This document shows positions 1 to 11,765 of a stretch of DNA of 64,000 bases, piece by piece. This DNA comes from Scenedesmus sp. ARA3. Lineage: Eukaryota > Chlorophyta > Chlorophyceae > Sphaeropleales > Scenedesmaceae. Every line of letters starts with the position of its first letter. Position 1 is the stretch's first letter. The stretch lies in NCBI GenBank assembly GCA_004335835.1, contig RWJK01001026.1, forward strand, positions 37,270 through 101,269, written 5' to 3'. A program made the position numbers and the translations under genes. The notes under the pieces are model-generated. The model made no database searches, was not told the origin of the DNA, and worked only from the letters and a program-made list of their open reading frames with translations.

Positions 1-342
1 ACAGCGTTGATTGCTGCAAGCCATGCGTAGCATGCACGACGGGAACACGGCCCGTTTTTGAGCAAATGACTCATTCTGTGGCAGGCTCATGCATTCAGCG
101 TAGTGCACAATCTGTCCAACGCGTGACACTAGGACATGCCAGGCCATGCGCTACACCTGGAAGGTGGCGGGACAATGCAATGTGGGTGACAGGATGGCAT
201 AGTAACTGTACTGTCGTGATGTGCTGTGCCAGAGTGTAACACAACAACCTATAGCACTCCCTGCAACCCAGACTATCCCGCACCAGCTCTGCAAAGTGAA
301 CATCACTTCTATTCAGCGGTGCAAGCAAGCAGTACCTCAGCA

Positions 343-430
343 TGCCCACCTGCCCCACCACCCTGCCCTGCAGCAAAGACGCTTTGGCGGCTGCTTTGGC
401 GGCCATCGGCAGCGGGTCATCAAACACAGC
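343..430 (-). repeat. Decayed copy of the 3' half of the S26 exon at 519-617
   Basis: On the minus strand this reads DPLPMAAK, then LLQGRVVGQ followed by GTGGGC, matching GMLPMAMLQGRVVAQ plus donor in the exon. It lies downstream of that exon. It could instead serve as an alternative exon, but the start of the exon sequence is missing. Confidence 0.6.
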
Positions 431-518
431 TGCTCAACAGTGCAAGGCAATAGCAGTCTATCCTGCTAATTGGGGCTCCTGCAAACTTTGTAACCCATTG
501 TGTGTTCACCCTGCCCAC

Positions 519-964
519 CTGTGCCACCACCCTGCCCTGCAGCATAGCCATCGGCAGCATCCCATACTCGCATGAGCCAGGCGCATCACCCTTGACCCAC
601 ATGTAGCCAGGCGGCACCTGCAGCAGCAAGATGAAAGAACTGGGTAAGGGTTATTGTTGTAACGAGATTGTATGTGCAGGCAGCTGTGCCACAACAGACT
701 GGGCAAGGTTAAATTTTAAACGCAGCAAGGCGGCACTTGCAGTAGTATGGTAGAGAGGGATCCTGTTCACACAATTCAGATGCATACCTACGTAACAGCA
801 AACATAGTTATGCTTTTAATGGGTGTTGCATGCCCACCTGGTAGTGTGATGGCTTGCTGCCTGGCGTCTGCTCTTTTTGTACGTGCTGCCCCGGCACAGC
901 GCGCAGCCTGCTGATGATGGTGCTGTGGGGGTCAATGGGGCTGCTGCACACCACGATATCACCT

Positions 965-1014
<50 letters not shown>

Positions 1015-1357
1015 CGTGCCTGAGAGCAGGCAGCATGTACAACAGTCTCCATGTGTTGCAGCAGCACATGACAAACAACATAGCCGCAATGAGCAGCAAC
1101 CACCATGCATACGCAGGCCCTCACATCATATACAATGTCACTCATATACAATGCTCACCTGGCTGCGCCCTGTCCATCATTCCAGGCAGCCGCTCCACAA
1201 GCAGCAACACAACAGCCTACACACGGAAATGACGGACAGACTCCAGGCACACTGCTGCTTCACCTGGCTGTGCCCTGTGCATCATGTCAGGCAGCCGCTC
1301 CACCAGCAGCACCTCGCCATTGCCAGGGAAGGTGGGCTCCATGGCTGGGCCCATGAT
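519..1357 (-). CDS. S26 signal peptidase / mitochondrial IMP-like protein, internal exons (partial model)
   Basis: Three exons join in phase on the minus strand: 1357-1264, 962-838 and 617-519. Exon 1 gives MGPAMEPTFPGNGEVLLVER, the S26 box that normally reads GxSMxPT. Exon 2 begins GDIVVCSSPIDP and contains SRLRAVPGQHV, the region of the catalytic Lys box. Exon 3 gives VPPGYMWVKGDAPGSCEYG then MLQGRVVAQ, the conserved VPxGxxWxxGD...GRVV box. The order and spacing of boxes match the IMP1/IMP2 branch, which removes presequences at the inner mitochondrial membrane; a plastid role is possible. The usual nucleophile Ser is Ala, and the Lys usually found before Arg is Ser, so it may be an inactive paralogue. 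The first exon (beyond 1357) and last exon (before 519) were not resolved. Donors are GTGAAG, GTGGGC and GTGGGC; the first two acceptors follow CTG runs on the sense strand. Family call fairly sure; full gene extent unknown. Confidence 0.7.
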
Positions 1358-1480
1358 CTGGCAGCAGCAGCAGCAGCAGCAGCAGTGGCAGCAGCATTTG
1401 TGTCATCAGAGTTGGCGGCTTTACAAGCAGCACCTAACAATTGCCAGGGAAGGTTGGCTCCATGGCTGGGCCCATGCTCT
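1151..1480 (-). repeat. Decayed copies of both edges of the S26 exon 1264-1357
   Basis: The minus strand of about 1440-1478 repeats the acceptor and the GPAMEPT-encoding start of the exon, again with Ala. The minus strand of about 1151-1205 repeats its end (GCCTG...ATGATGGACAGGGCGCAGCC) with a donor. The intact exon lies between the two. A further short copy of the start of exon 519-617 is seen at about 717-745. Confidence 0.6.
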
Positions 1481-2725
1481 GGCGGCAGCAGCAGCAGTGG
1501 TGGTGGGAGGGCAGACGCAGAAGCAGGTGCGGGCAGAGCTGTAACTGGCCAAAAGGCTGAGGTTCGCCACAAGCCAATGCATATGTAGGCTTCCGCAGGC
1601 AGTACTCGTACTTGGGTTGCTTCACCGCATGCAGAACTGCAGTGCAGCTGTGGTCAAAACACACCCACAGCCTGTGGTATCCGCCCACAGCTGCACTTTG
1701 CATACGGCTACGAGCTGTTTAGCCTCTGATACTTACAATGTTTGGGTAGCCAACATAGTGGTAACACAGCAGCGCAGCAGCAGACGCCTTGGCTACGCGC
1801 CTTGCCAGGCGCACTGCACTCTTGGCATGCTCTAGGGTTGGGCCCATGGCATTGCTAGTACTAGCACTAGTGCAGAGCTAGCAGCCCAGCGGCCTGTAAA
1901 CGACTATTTGGTAACCCCTGGTAGACCAATACTACTGCTGCTGTGATGCTGGATCACTGGCTGTCTGTTGCTGACTGTATCGCAGCTGTTGCTTGCACCG
2001 TATCAGCAGCTGATGATGCCTGCTGTTCACCAGAAGAGCTGGGAAAGAGGTTCTAGCAGCAGCAGGAACAGCAGTATTGCTCTCAAGCTGTGAAAGATGC
2101 AGGCATGTGTTAGTCCAGTGTATGTGCAACTGTTGACTGTGGAACAAGGTTGGTATGCCTGCTGTGTTGCACTTGTTGCTTTTGACCGCAAAGTGCAGAT
2201 GCAGCTGTAGCGACACAATGGGGCTGTTCCAGAGGAAGACAAGGCTCAGTAGCACGATAGTAGCACTGCAGGCACCATCAAACCCCTGACATGTGGCACA
2301 GGCACAGCAACATGCTTGTTCACAGCAGATATATCTGCTGTCACCGGCAAAGACCAGAACCACAGCTGACAACTGTCACCAGTGTCTGACACCTGGGCGA
2401 GCAGCTGCATGCTCAGCTTTTTTTTGTAGCTTGTACCAACTCAAGGCGCAGGAAAAGGTCGTATGAAGTGTATCAAGTCGCTCTGCGGTTGACGGCAATC
2501 AACAGCTCGGCAAGTTGCTCTCCGAGTCTCGGTGTTGTTCCACGGCACGTGATCTGCAAAGCCACACACACAAAACTACCTGCTTTCAAATTTACTTGTG
2601 TATTATCTACGCAGACACGCAGGACGTGTTAAAACACTGCAGACCTGTGCAGCAGTGCACAGGGCAGCAGCAAGGGCAGCTGCTGCTGGTGTGGTTGGCA
2701 CCTGCTGCTGCCTTGATCAGGCAGC
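1481..2725. other. Region without a resolvable gene
   Basis: It must hold the 5' part of the minus-strand S26 gene and the promoter of the plus-strand PCID2 gene. Minus-strand frames near 1930-2370 are open but show no family motif or transit-peptide pattern I trust. No CTG run or exon copy is seen beyond about 1500. Confidence 0.4.
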
Positions 2726-5700
2726 ATGGCAGCACTAGGACAAGTCAACAAGTACTTTGAGGAGCTTAGCAACGCCATATCCAGTGGGCAGGGTAAGTAT
2801 GCCGCGGCAGCAGTTGGAACTGACAGCACATCAGCAGCAGCATGGGTTGACTACAGACACCTTGCAGGCAGAGCCCATGTGTTATGCTGTTGTGACAGTC
2901 TTTCAGCAGATGGTTAGCACAGCATTGTATGGCACACTCGTAACATTGCAAGCGACACTGTGCTGTTGTGTAGGCACACAGCTCCATTGTCTGTCTGCGC
3001 ACGTGCCTGCCTGGCTGCCTGCCTGCCTATGTACCTGCCTGCTTGCCTGCCTGTCTATGTACCTGACTGATTGCCTGCCTGACTGCCTGCCTGATTGCCT
3101 GTCACACACCCCCAATCGAAACTCTCGCCCACCTGCCTGTCACACACACTCACATCACCCGTGCAGCCGGGCGTGTGAAGCCGCTGCTGCGCCCCGACCA
3201 CCCCACAGCACAACAAGCCCTCTTCAACCTCACCTCAGTCAGCACAGCACAGCTGCAAGGCGCAGCAAAGCGCTGGCTAGACCAGCCATGGGCGAGCATT
3301 GCAGCGCAGCACCTGCTGGCCCTATCAACGCGCAGCAGTGGCAGGCCTGACCAGGCCTTTGCGCTGTATACAGCAGCAGAAGGGCCTGCAAAAGGGGCGC
3401 TGAATGCGCTTGCAGAGCAGCCGCAGGACCTGTGGGTTGCTGCTGCTATGGAGCAGACTGCGAGTATTGCGGTGGTATTAGCAAGGGAGGCGGATGCACA
3501 GCTGATGCTGGAAGGCGACAGCAGCAAGGTGAGGGCAGTTGGGATTTTAAGGACGGCTTCTGGGTTTAGTAACGTGCTGTGCTATGGTGTGGTTCTGGCA
3601 GGAAGGCAGATGCTCAGGTGATGTTCCCAGGTGGCAGCAGCACGGGGCATGTATGGGGTGCCGGACTCTCCTGTCTTGGTGTTTTCGGTTGCTGTGCTGA
3701 TATGGTGCTGAGATCCACTTCCCAGCAGCGTCTTGGCTCTTGTCTGTTTAGCTGAAAATCGCAGCGTACACAGCCACCGCTGCTGCTGCCGCGGCTGCTG
3801 CTTTGCCACCACCTGCTGCTGTTGCAGAGCAAGGCTGTGGGCGGCTTCCTGCAGCAGTGCATCAGTGCGCTGGGCCCTGCGCGGCGGCCTGAGGAGTCGG
3901 CACGGCGGCGAGGCAACCTGACGCTGCTCATCCTGCTCACAAGGGTAAGTGGCATAAAGTTTTGAGGTTGGTGTCTCTGCTGCTGCTATCTATCTATGTT
4001 GGTGTGGGTGTTGTGCGTCAGGAACGTGACGCTGCCTGTCCCGCTGACACGGGTAGGTGGCTAGGGGTGCTGCTTTCTGCCTCCTGGAAGTGCCACATGC
4101 ATAGAGCACATGCATTGAGCATGCCCTGGGGCTTTGCGTGGCTGCCTGAGGAGCCAACACGGTGGCGAGGCAGCCTGACGCTACTCATCCTGCTCACAAG
4201 GGTAGGTGGCCTGCAGTCTTGCTTCGTCCTCTGCTGTGGTGTTTGTGTGCCTTGAATTTGCATATGAATCAACATGGTACTGCTGGTCCTTACGCCATTG
4301 GTAGGGGCTTGGTTGTGTAGCCAGGTGTTTGCTTTGTAACGAGCCTTCTCGCTGCTGCTGCTGCTGCTGCTGGCTGCAGGTGTACATGCGGCTGAACAAC
4401 GTGCAGGGCTGCAGCCAGGTGCTCAAAAACTTCAAGCAGAACTACTCGGGCGAGGTGCTGCAGGTGCGGCCTTGTGCTGTGCTGTGCTGCCCTGCTCTGT
4501 GCTGTGCTGTGCTTTGGACCTAAGCTTAGTTATGACAGGTGTGTTCATGTGCTACGCCTCAACCCTGCTTCTATCATCACTACAGGCTGCCGCAATTGCA
4601 AGCGAGTGCGAAACTGCATTGGCTATCGCCTGCAGCTTTTCACGGCGCTGAACCCTGCATTTTTGTTACTGTCTTTCCCATTCCTGCAGCGAGTGCCAGC
4701 AGCGTACCGCGTAGCTGCTTACTACTACCTGGGCCGCACCGAGCTCAACAGCGACAACATCGCGGGAGGCATCCAGATGCTGCAGGTGCGCTTCTGAGCT
4801 GATCGCTAGCTATCCTGTTTCTTGCTTGGAGTTACCGCAATGCTTGCGCGCACAACAGAGGACTGCTCCCGGTTGTCATGGGTATGATGATAAACATGCT
4901 GATGCTGACATGACGTTGTTGTGTATGGTGCTGCAGGCGGCGTTCAAGGAGTGCAAGGCGGACAGCGAGAATGTGAAGCACATCCTGCGCGCGCTGGTGC
5001 CGGTGAGCGGCCAGTACAGTGTTGCATGCTTTGAAATCGCTGTGAACATTTGTTGCGAGCTTCCTGCAGTGAAATCCTGCAGCACATCCTACGCGCTCTG
5101 GTGCCGGTGAGCGGCCAGTACAGTGTTGCACTCTTTGAATTGCTGATAACCTCCTTCGACAGCTCCCCGCAGCAAAAACGTGAAGCGCAACCTGCACGCT
5201 CTGGCTACACATGCTGGTAAGTGACGATCCAGCAGCCTGAACACATGGCGTGCCCTATTGCATGCCCTATCGCGCCACCCCAAAAATTGCCACCTGCCGC
5301 ACCTGAGGGTGCCGCATAATCAGCGCAGCTGCATGCTTGCTTGTCCTCCAACCAGCTGTCTGCTTCCCTGCCGCTTTGCGCCACCATGCTGTGTGTATGC
5401 CGCAGCTGAAGATGCTGCACGGGGAGCTGCCGACCGCGCTGCTGCTGCAGCGTCACGCGCTGCAGGAGTACGAGCCGTTCCGGGAGGCCATTGCTACCGG
5501 GGATGTGGGCCTGTTTGAGCGCAGCATGCAGGCCAACCAGTACCGGCTGATTGCAAACGGCACCTACCTGCTGCTGGAGAAGCTGCGCTTCAGCGTGTAC
5601 AGGAGGTGGGAGGGAGTGAAAACATTGGTGTGGTGTTTGAGGGGAGAAAAGTGTGAGGTGTACGCTTGCACCTACCTGGTGCTAGGGAAGCTGCAGTTCA

Positions 5701-6960
5701 CTCCTGCTCCTTGCGTGGGATAATCAACCACACCATTGCGCAAATGCCACTGTGTGGCGTTCGCTTGCAATGTTTGCCTGCAATGTTTGCATGCAATTGT
5801 TGTGAAGCGCTGTGTGGGCGTAGCGAAGCAGCACCGGGGGCGCGGCTGGCAGGAGCACCACCTGCACCTGGAGGTGGTGCAATGTTTCTGCACTCCATTG
5901 CACATGTCCAAATCCCTTATTCGGTGTACGCAGTACAATTCGGCACGTGACCACTACAATGCAAACCTGTTGCTTTATGTGCTTACTGCAGGCTTGTCAA
6001 GCGCTGCGTGGGTATTGCCAAGCAGCACCCGGGGCGCGACTGGCAGGAGCACCACCTGCACCTGGAGGTGGTGCAACAACTGTCCACTCCTATGCATGTG
6101 TGTTAACAAAGCCATTTCCCGCAACAGACCTCCAGGGTTGTGCTGGTTGCAGCCACCTCAATGAACACGTGCGCTGTTTACTTGTGTTCGCGCATGCTGC
6201 AGGCTTGTCAAGCGGTGTGTGGGCATTGCCAAGCAGCACCCGGGGCGTGACTGGCAGGAGCACCACCTGCACCTGGAGGTGGTGCTGCGCGTGCTGCAGC
6301 AGCAGGGCGTGCCCACTGACATGGATGAGCTGGAATGCATGCTCAGCAACTGCATCGTGCGCAGGTGAGGTGCACGGTAGCAGGTGCCGCTGTGCCCTGC
6401 TGGGTCAGAAGTAGATGTGTCTGAAGGATGCCGATAAAGCAGCAGAAAGTAAGCAGGCTTTGGAGCCAATGACGTGCTCATTGGGCAACCACTAACCCAT
6501 GAACTGGCAATCATCCGCCAACCACCTGCCAAGCGCAAACAGCCGAAAGCTCCCAACCTTGCAGGTACATCATTGAAGGGCTACATCAGCACGTGCTTGA
6601 GGCGCTGGTGCTGGCCAGACCCTCCAACCATCATGATTGATCTTGCTTTACGCCTGCTTGCCTTGCTTGCTGCAACCGCCATATTGCCGCAGGTACGTGA
6701 AGGGCGACATCAGTATCAAGCTCAAAGCTTTGATCAAGATGAATTCCTTGGGAAATGACAACGATTAGACTGTTTTTGTTGATGTTTGTATTGTTGTATT
6801 GTTGTAATAGACATTGATATTGTTCATGTGTGCCTGCTGCAGGTACGTGAAGGGCTACATCAGCAACAAGCTCAAGGTGCTGGTGCTGGCCAAGGACGAG
6901 CCCTTCCCGGCACCCTGCGAGGAGTGGTGGAGGGAGCCGCACTTCGTGGGCAGCGCGTGA
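2726..6960 (+). CDS. PCID2: PCI-domain protein PCID2 / Thp1 (TREX-2 mRNA export subunit)
   Basis: Nine exons join in phase: 2726-2792, 3167-3528, 3828-3944, 4380-4463, 4690-4785, 4937-5002, 5406-5605, 6203-6364, 6843-6960, giving 423 residues (human PCID2 is about 400). The N-terminus MAALGQVNKYFEELSNAISS fits the family. Diagnostic stretches are VYMRLNNVQGCSQVLKNFK, AAYRVAAYYYLGRTELNS, LVPLKMLHGELPTALLL, ANGTYLLLEKLRFSVYRRLVK and RYVKGYISNKLKVLV; these form the helical repeats and winged helix of the PCI domain. In yeast and animals the protein is the Thp1 subunit of TREX-2, coupling transcription to nuclear mRNA export. All introns have GT donors and CAG acceptors. Intron 1 holds a TGCC-rich tetranucleotide tract (about 3005-3105). 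Introns 3, 6, 7 and 8 and the 3' flank hold decayed copies of neighbouring exon edges. The call is secure; the start is the only ATG that joins in phase. Confidence 0.9.
3003..3105 (+). repeat. TGCC-type tetranucleotide microsatellite in PCID2 intron 1
   Basis: Interrupted TGCC units (CTGCCTGCCTATGTACCTGCC and variants) run for about 100 bp inside the first intron. Confidence 0.8.
4012..4204 (+). repeat. Two decayed copies of the 3' end of PCID2 exon 3
   Basis: The exon ends GACGCTGCTCATCCTGCTCA CAAGG|GTAAGT. A diverged copy is at about 4015-4056 and a better one at 4142-4204 (GACGCTACTCATCCTGCTCA CAAGG GTAGGT). Both keep a plausible donor. They lie downstream of the exon, inside the intron. 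Confidence 0.75.
5068..5218 (+). repeat. Two decayed copies of the 3' end of PCID2 exon 6
   Basis: Exon 6 ends CATCCTGCGCGCGCTGGTGCCG then GTGAGC. Copies follow at about 5070-5108 (CACATCCTACGCGCTCTGG, donor GTGAGC kept) and 5168-5220 (AACGTGAAGCGCAACCTGCA, donor GTAAGT). Intron sequence just after the donor is also repeated. Confidence 0.8.
5804..6076 (+). repeat. Two near-intact copies of the 5' half of PCID2 exon 8
   Basis: Exon 8 starts CAG|GCTTGTCAAGCGGTGTG and runs to GAGGTGGTG at about 6283. Copies at 5804-5881 and 5997-6074 keep about 80 exon bases, including the block encoding DWQEHHLHLEVV. The second also keeps the CAG acceptor; the first does not. Both then diverge into intron sequence. 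They lie upstream of the exon that joins in phase. Confidence 0.85.
6563..6740 (+). repeat. Two decayed copies of the 5' start of the PCID2 terminal exon
   Basis: The terminal exon begins CAG|GTACGTGAAGGGCTACATCA. Copies at about 6565-6620 and 6691-6735 keep the CAG acceptor and parts of the YVKGYISNKLK coding sequence with indels and substitutions. Confidence 0.8.
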
Positions 6961-6989
6961 ATCGGCTTGTGTGCTACTCTTCGGCAAAA

Positions 6990-7545
6990 GCAACCGCTCT
7001 ATTGCGAGCAGCACGTGAGGAGTGGCGGAGGGAGCCGCACTTTGTGGGCAGCGCCTGATGGCGCTTGATTGCTGCAGCATTCTGTGTGTGAAGCAACGGC
7101 CCTTTCCGGCGCCCTGCGAGGAGTGATGGAGGGAGCCGCACTTCGTGGTCAGCGCGTGATGTATCACTTGACACAGCACAACGCTTGTTGCGTCATATGA
7201 GTGGCGGAGCAGCTGCACTTCTGTTGGCAGGGCTTGAGGAGGGGTGGAGGGAGTTGCATGCGACCCGCAAAGTGCGCACTTTGTGGGCAGCGCATAGTAT
7301 GGCAGGCCACCAGTGAAGGTAGTGGCAAAGGCAGCCGCCAGTTGTGTGCAGCACCTAGTGAAGCTTCCGGCGCCCTGCGAGAAGAGGTGGTAGGAGCCAC
7401 ACTTGATGGGCAGTGCATGTTGCATCACCCCGTGCATGGCAATGTGTTGAGCAACGCATGAGCGTTGGAAGCTGCCGCATGTATCGGACAACAGCCGAGG
7501 ATTGGTGCAAGGAGCCGCCCTTTGTTGGCAGCGCCTGATGCATCC
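6990..7545 (+). repeat. Array of decayed PCID2 terminal-exon ends after the stop codon
   Basis: The real exon ends GAGCCGCACTTCGTGGGCAG CGCGTGA. Diverged copies including the stop or its remnant lie at about 7014-7059, 7110-7159, 7230-7300, 7370-7420 and 7500-7540. They sit in the presumed 3' UTR or flank, about 90-150 bp apart. Confidence 0.8.
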
Positions 7546-8330
7546 ATCACCTGCCAGGTGCGCCAGGCCGGTGCATAGCAAACTGTCGGCAGCAAAAATT
7601 TGCACACTCGCAGTCGATGGTGCAAAATGGTGAAGCCAGTGAACAGCTTCGTGCTCTGAAGAAACAGCGCACATCACACATAGCTCAACAACAGAGGGCG
7701 GCAGCAGCGGCAGTACTACGTTTGAAATGCACATGAGGCATGCGATGTACAGGTCCCTGTATTTCACATCACATGCTGTACATGTACAGCGGAACAGCAT
7801 GGTCTGACCAGCGAGCAAACGAAGCCTCACGTTAAATCATGCCTGAGCAAATTTGAAACACAATCACCACTACACGTAACACGTGATTTCCTACCCAGGC
7901 CAATGAGGGAGCAGCTGTGCCGCTGCTCGCTAAGCGCTATAATTCATGTACATATGCCGAAATGTATCATTTATTATCGCACTTAATTATCTCATCGTAT
8001 TACGTTCGTAATCTCAGGCCAAGAGTGTCCGAGGTTTGTTTCCGCCGGAGGTGGCCTTGAGAAGGTTGCGCTGAGTGGGCTTCCAGTAGGCTGCAGCCCG
8101 GCAGTAGCAGCGCCGGAAAGCGCCGGAGCTCGGCTTGAGTCGCGTTCCCTTTCACTTCAGTTCTCCACCATCAAGCAAGCATATTGGTGAAGTAAAACGC
8201 TTCATTGTGAAGCTTCCAGGGATGCAACTTAGCCACAGCCGCTGCCGCTGCCGCCGCGCAGTGCGCATTCTCTCCTGCGTCTGTGCCGCCGCCTCAGCAT
8301 GCTTAGAGCAGCCGCAGCTGCGCAATTAAA
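7546..8330. other. Intergenic region between convergent PCID2 and VTC genes
   Basis: No gene found. From about 7850 to 8060 the DNA is richer in A+T and lacks CTG runs or exon copies, unlike the flanks. Polyadenylation signals for both converging genes should lie in or beside it. Confidence 0.5.
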
Positions 8331-8332
8331 CG

Positions 8333-8482
8333 GCCAGATGCTGCTGCTGCTGCTGCCGCATTCTCTGTGCTGCCGCCGTCATCGTTATCGTCATCATGAG
8401 CATGCTTCGCCTGCCACTTGAACAGCAGCTCCAGGTCTGCAATGTTGACCAGCAGCGCTGCCACAAACACGGCAGCCATGGT
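8333..8482 (-). pseudogene. Second copy of the VTC terminal exon
   Basis: The minus strand reads AVFVAALLVNIADLELLFKW, an Asp-rich stretch, an Ala run, then GRLIAQLRLL and a TAA stop. It closely parallels the terminal exon at 8506-8725, including the acidic stretch and C-terminus. It is either an alternative terminal exon or a decayed duplicate; I could not find an acceptor in proper phase. Confidence 0.6.
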
Positions 8483-8505
8483 GGCTGTGGCATGCGTCGA
8501 CACAC

Positions 8506-11091
8506 TCACAGCAGCCGCAGCTGCGAGACAAGGCGGCCAGCTGCTGCGGCTGCTGCTGCCGCATTCTCTGTGCCGCCGCCGTCATCGTCATCGTCGTCAT
8601 GAGCGTGCTTTGCCTGCCACTTAAGCAGCAGCACCAGGTCCGCAATGTTGACGAGCAGCGCTGCTGTCATGGCTGCCACAAACACGGCAGTCATCAGGAT
8701 GGGGCCCACCTGGTCGTCGACGCGCCTGCAGGGAATTGCAAATAGGCACAAACAAAGTAACAAAATTTTAAAAGTAAGTAACAGCACCAACACGGCCGTC
8801 ATCAGGATGGGGCCCACCTGGTCATCAAAACGCCTACAGGCAGTTAGATAAAGGGCAAAGACAAAACAACACACTATGAGAAACAGGAGCCACAAACACG
8901 GCAGTTTCGAGGATGGGGCCCACCTGGTCATCAACGCGCCTGCAGGCAGTTGAAAAAGGGGCACAAGTAAAGTAGCAGAAATAAGAATGTAAGTAACACC
9001 ACCAACGTGGCGGTCATGAGAATGGGGCCCACCTAGTCATCAACACGCCTGCGGGAACGTTGAAAAGGGCCCGAGAACACGTAACAGATTGTGGAAATAT
9101 CAGTCACAACACCAACACGGCACACATCAATAGGAGGCCCGCACCTGAGGGTGACAGCTTGCAGAGACAGAGCACACCATGCAACACAGTTTGCTGAGCA
9201 TGAGCAGGGCAGTGGTACGAAGCTCTGAAGTTGGCAAGTTTGCAGTGCAGAAACGGCAGGCGTGGCACGTCGTGAACCGGCTTCATGCCGCAGCACCTCT
9301 GGCGTGCAAACGTGCAGCTAAGTAAGTGCACATTAAATCTCTACACATGCATGCTCAGCTCATGCCGCGTCAGCTGTTGCAGCTGCTGCATCACAAACAG
9401 CACTCTGCAGCAACTCCGCGGCCACACTCATTGCAACATCGCTTTTTCATTACGCACCTGTAGCGCATCGAGTGCAGCCGCTTGCTGCGCCACACCTACC
9501 CACATTGCACAGACAGCCACCACGCAGCATGACTGCAAGACAAAACATAATACATTAAACCAGCTCATAGAACTGGATGGCTCTTGCGCTGCAGCTTCCA
9601 CAGGTAGCATTTGCTGCAGCTGCTGCGGCCACTGCAGCACACAGCTGAGCAAAACCTGGATGGGCGGCAGCAGCAACACGCACCTGTAGCGCATCGAGTG
9701 CAGCCGCTTGCTGCGCCACACATACACGCGGATGGCATACCCAGCCACCACACAGCTTGCCGGCAGCAGCAGCAGGCTGATCATCTCAGCCACGTGCAGC
9801 ACGGGCCGCTTCAGAGGGTTTACATACGCCATGGCGCTGAACCCTAGCAGCAGCACTGCCACACTGGCCATGGTGATGGCAATGCGCAGCCAGTCCAGAA
9901 AGATTGCTTCAGAATAGAAGAATTCCCGGCACTCCAAAAGCTGCACCGGGTGGCCCCAACGGCGAGCACGCCAGCCGCGCAGCGGGCTGTGGGGTTTGGA
10001 CACGAATGCCGGGTTTCGCGCAGAGGAGGGAGCAGGGCAGTTGAGAGCTGTCAGGGAACAGAGTAGTGAAGCTGAGGGGTAGTGGAAGGTGCAGGAGTGT
10101 GGGATTCATCAGCAAGTGCGCATGTTTGCCATTACTTGCCGTGCACATGAGCTGTCGAGCAGCATCCTCTGGCGCCTTCCAAGCCGCTCAGCATGCTACA
10201 TGTGTGCACCACAGACTGTGCTGAAAGTCGAAGTCTTATAACAGAAACTGCAAGCTCACCTCCTGCCTTCTGGCCTGAACAGCGGAGGCTGCTTCTTGCG
10301 CCGCCGCACAAGGCTGCTGATGCTGCGCAGCAGCTGCTGGCCTGCAGCTAGCGCACCTGCAGCCGCGCCTACACTCTCAGCAGCAGCAGCAGCAGCAGCA
10401 CTGCTGCTGGCTCCAGCTGTACTGCTTCTAGGGGTAGATGCAGCAGACAAACCACTGCCATTGAGCTGCTGCTGCTGCTGGTGAGGTGTCAGCAGGTGCT
10501 GCGTAGACCCTGCATCACTCTGGTCAGAGAAGACACTTGCATTTGAGAAGCGCACACTCCGCAAGTGCGGCAGCGGAGGCCCCCCTGCTGCTGCTGCATC
10601 AGGGGTGGTGAGCTGTGCTACACCCCCACTGCTGCTGCTGTGCCGCAGCCTACTGCCCAGGCTGCGCTGCCGGAACAGCTGCTGAGAGTGGATGCCACTG
10701 CCACTGGACGACACAGAATGCAGCAGCTGCCGGGTTGGCGACCCTGGCTGCTGCTGCTGCTGCTGCTGCGTTAAAGGTGGCAGCAACGATGCTGCCCCAG
10801 CACCCTGGCTGCTGCTGCCAGCGAGGCCGCCGTCACTGCTGCTCACACCAGTGGAGGAAGTTCTGGAAAACCTCTCGCTGAAGTTCACAGTGCTGTGCTG
10901 CTGCTGCACTGTGAAGTTCGCAGCGGGAGCTGCGGGTGGCCCACCAGGGATCAGTGAATTCACACCGCTTGCGAGCCTTGCAAGAAGTGTAGGTCCAGCG
11001 CCGCCACCACTGCTGCTGCTCCCTCTGATGCTCCCTACCGCACCTGCTGCCGACCCTGCTGATAGCTGCCTAGTGAGTGGGCTCTTTCTAC

Positions 11092-11138
<47 letters not shown>

Positions 11139-11712
11139 GATTTGCTGGCTGCTGCTGCTGCACGTGCTTGCGCAGCCGCCGCAATCGCAGCTCGCCGCAG
11201 CACCTCTTCTCTCATTGTTACTGCCGCCTCAACTTCCGATTGTATTGCCTGTACTGAAAGATCTACCATTGGATCATCAATCCAGTACGGTACCGCCCGT
11301 ACCGCCTCTGGCAGCAGTACAGCACAGCCGTGTACAAACTTACTCCAGTCCTCCACAGGCTGTAGCACTTCGCTATCCATCAGCTGCTGCAGCCACCCGG
11401 GGGTGCTCTGCCCAGCAGGCAGTGACAGTGACACTTTCAGCAGTGCATATGGCATGTGGTACGTCAGCTGCCTGCTGCTGCTGCTGCTGCTGCTGCCAGC
11501 AGAGAATATGGCTTCCCACGTGTCATAAGATCTGTCTTCTGCTGCCAGGGTTGCGGCATCAAACTGTGGAGGGGCGGGGAACATGCCACTGCTGCTTGTG
11601 TCTGCTGCTGCTGTTTGGTCATTTGCTGTTGCCGCGCTGTTGTAGTTGTACAAGCTGCTGCTGTCCTGCGCTGCCGGCACTGCTGCTACAGCTGCTCCTT
11701 GTGACGCATGGC

Positions 11713-11765
<53 letters not shown>

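Noticed and set aside
854..1588. 244-codon plus-strand frame with Ala runs
   Set aside because: Antisense to the S26 exons; its Ala run is the CTG tract before the exon at 962.
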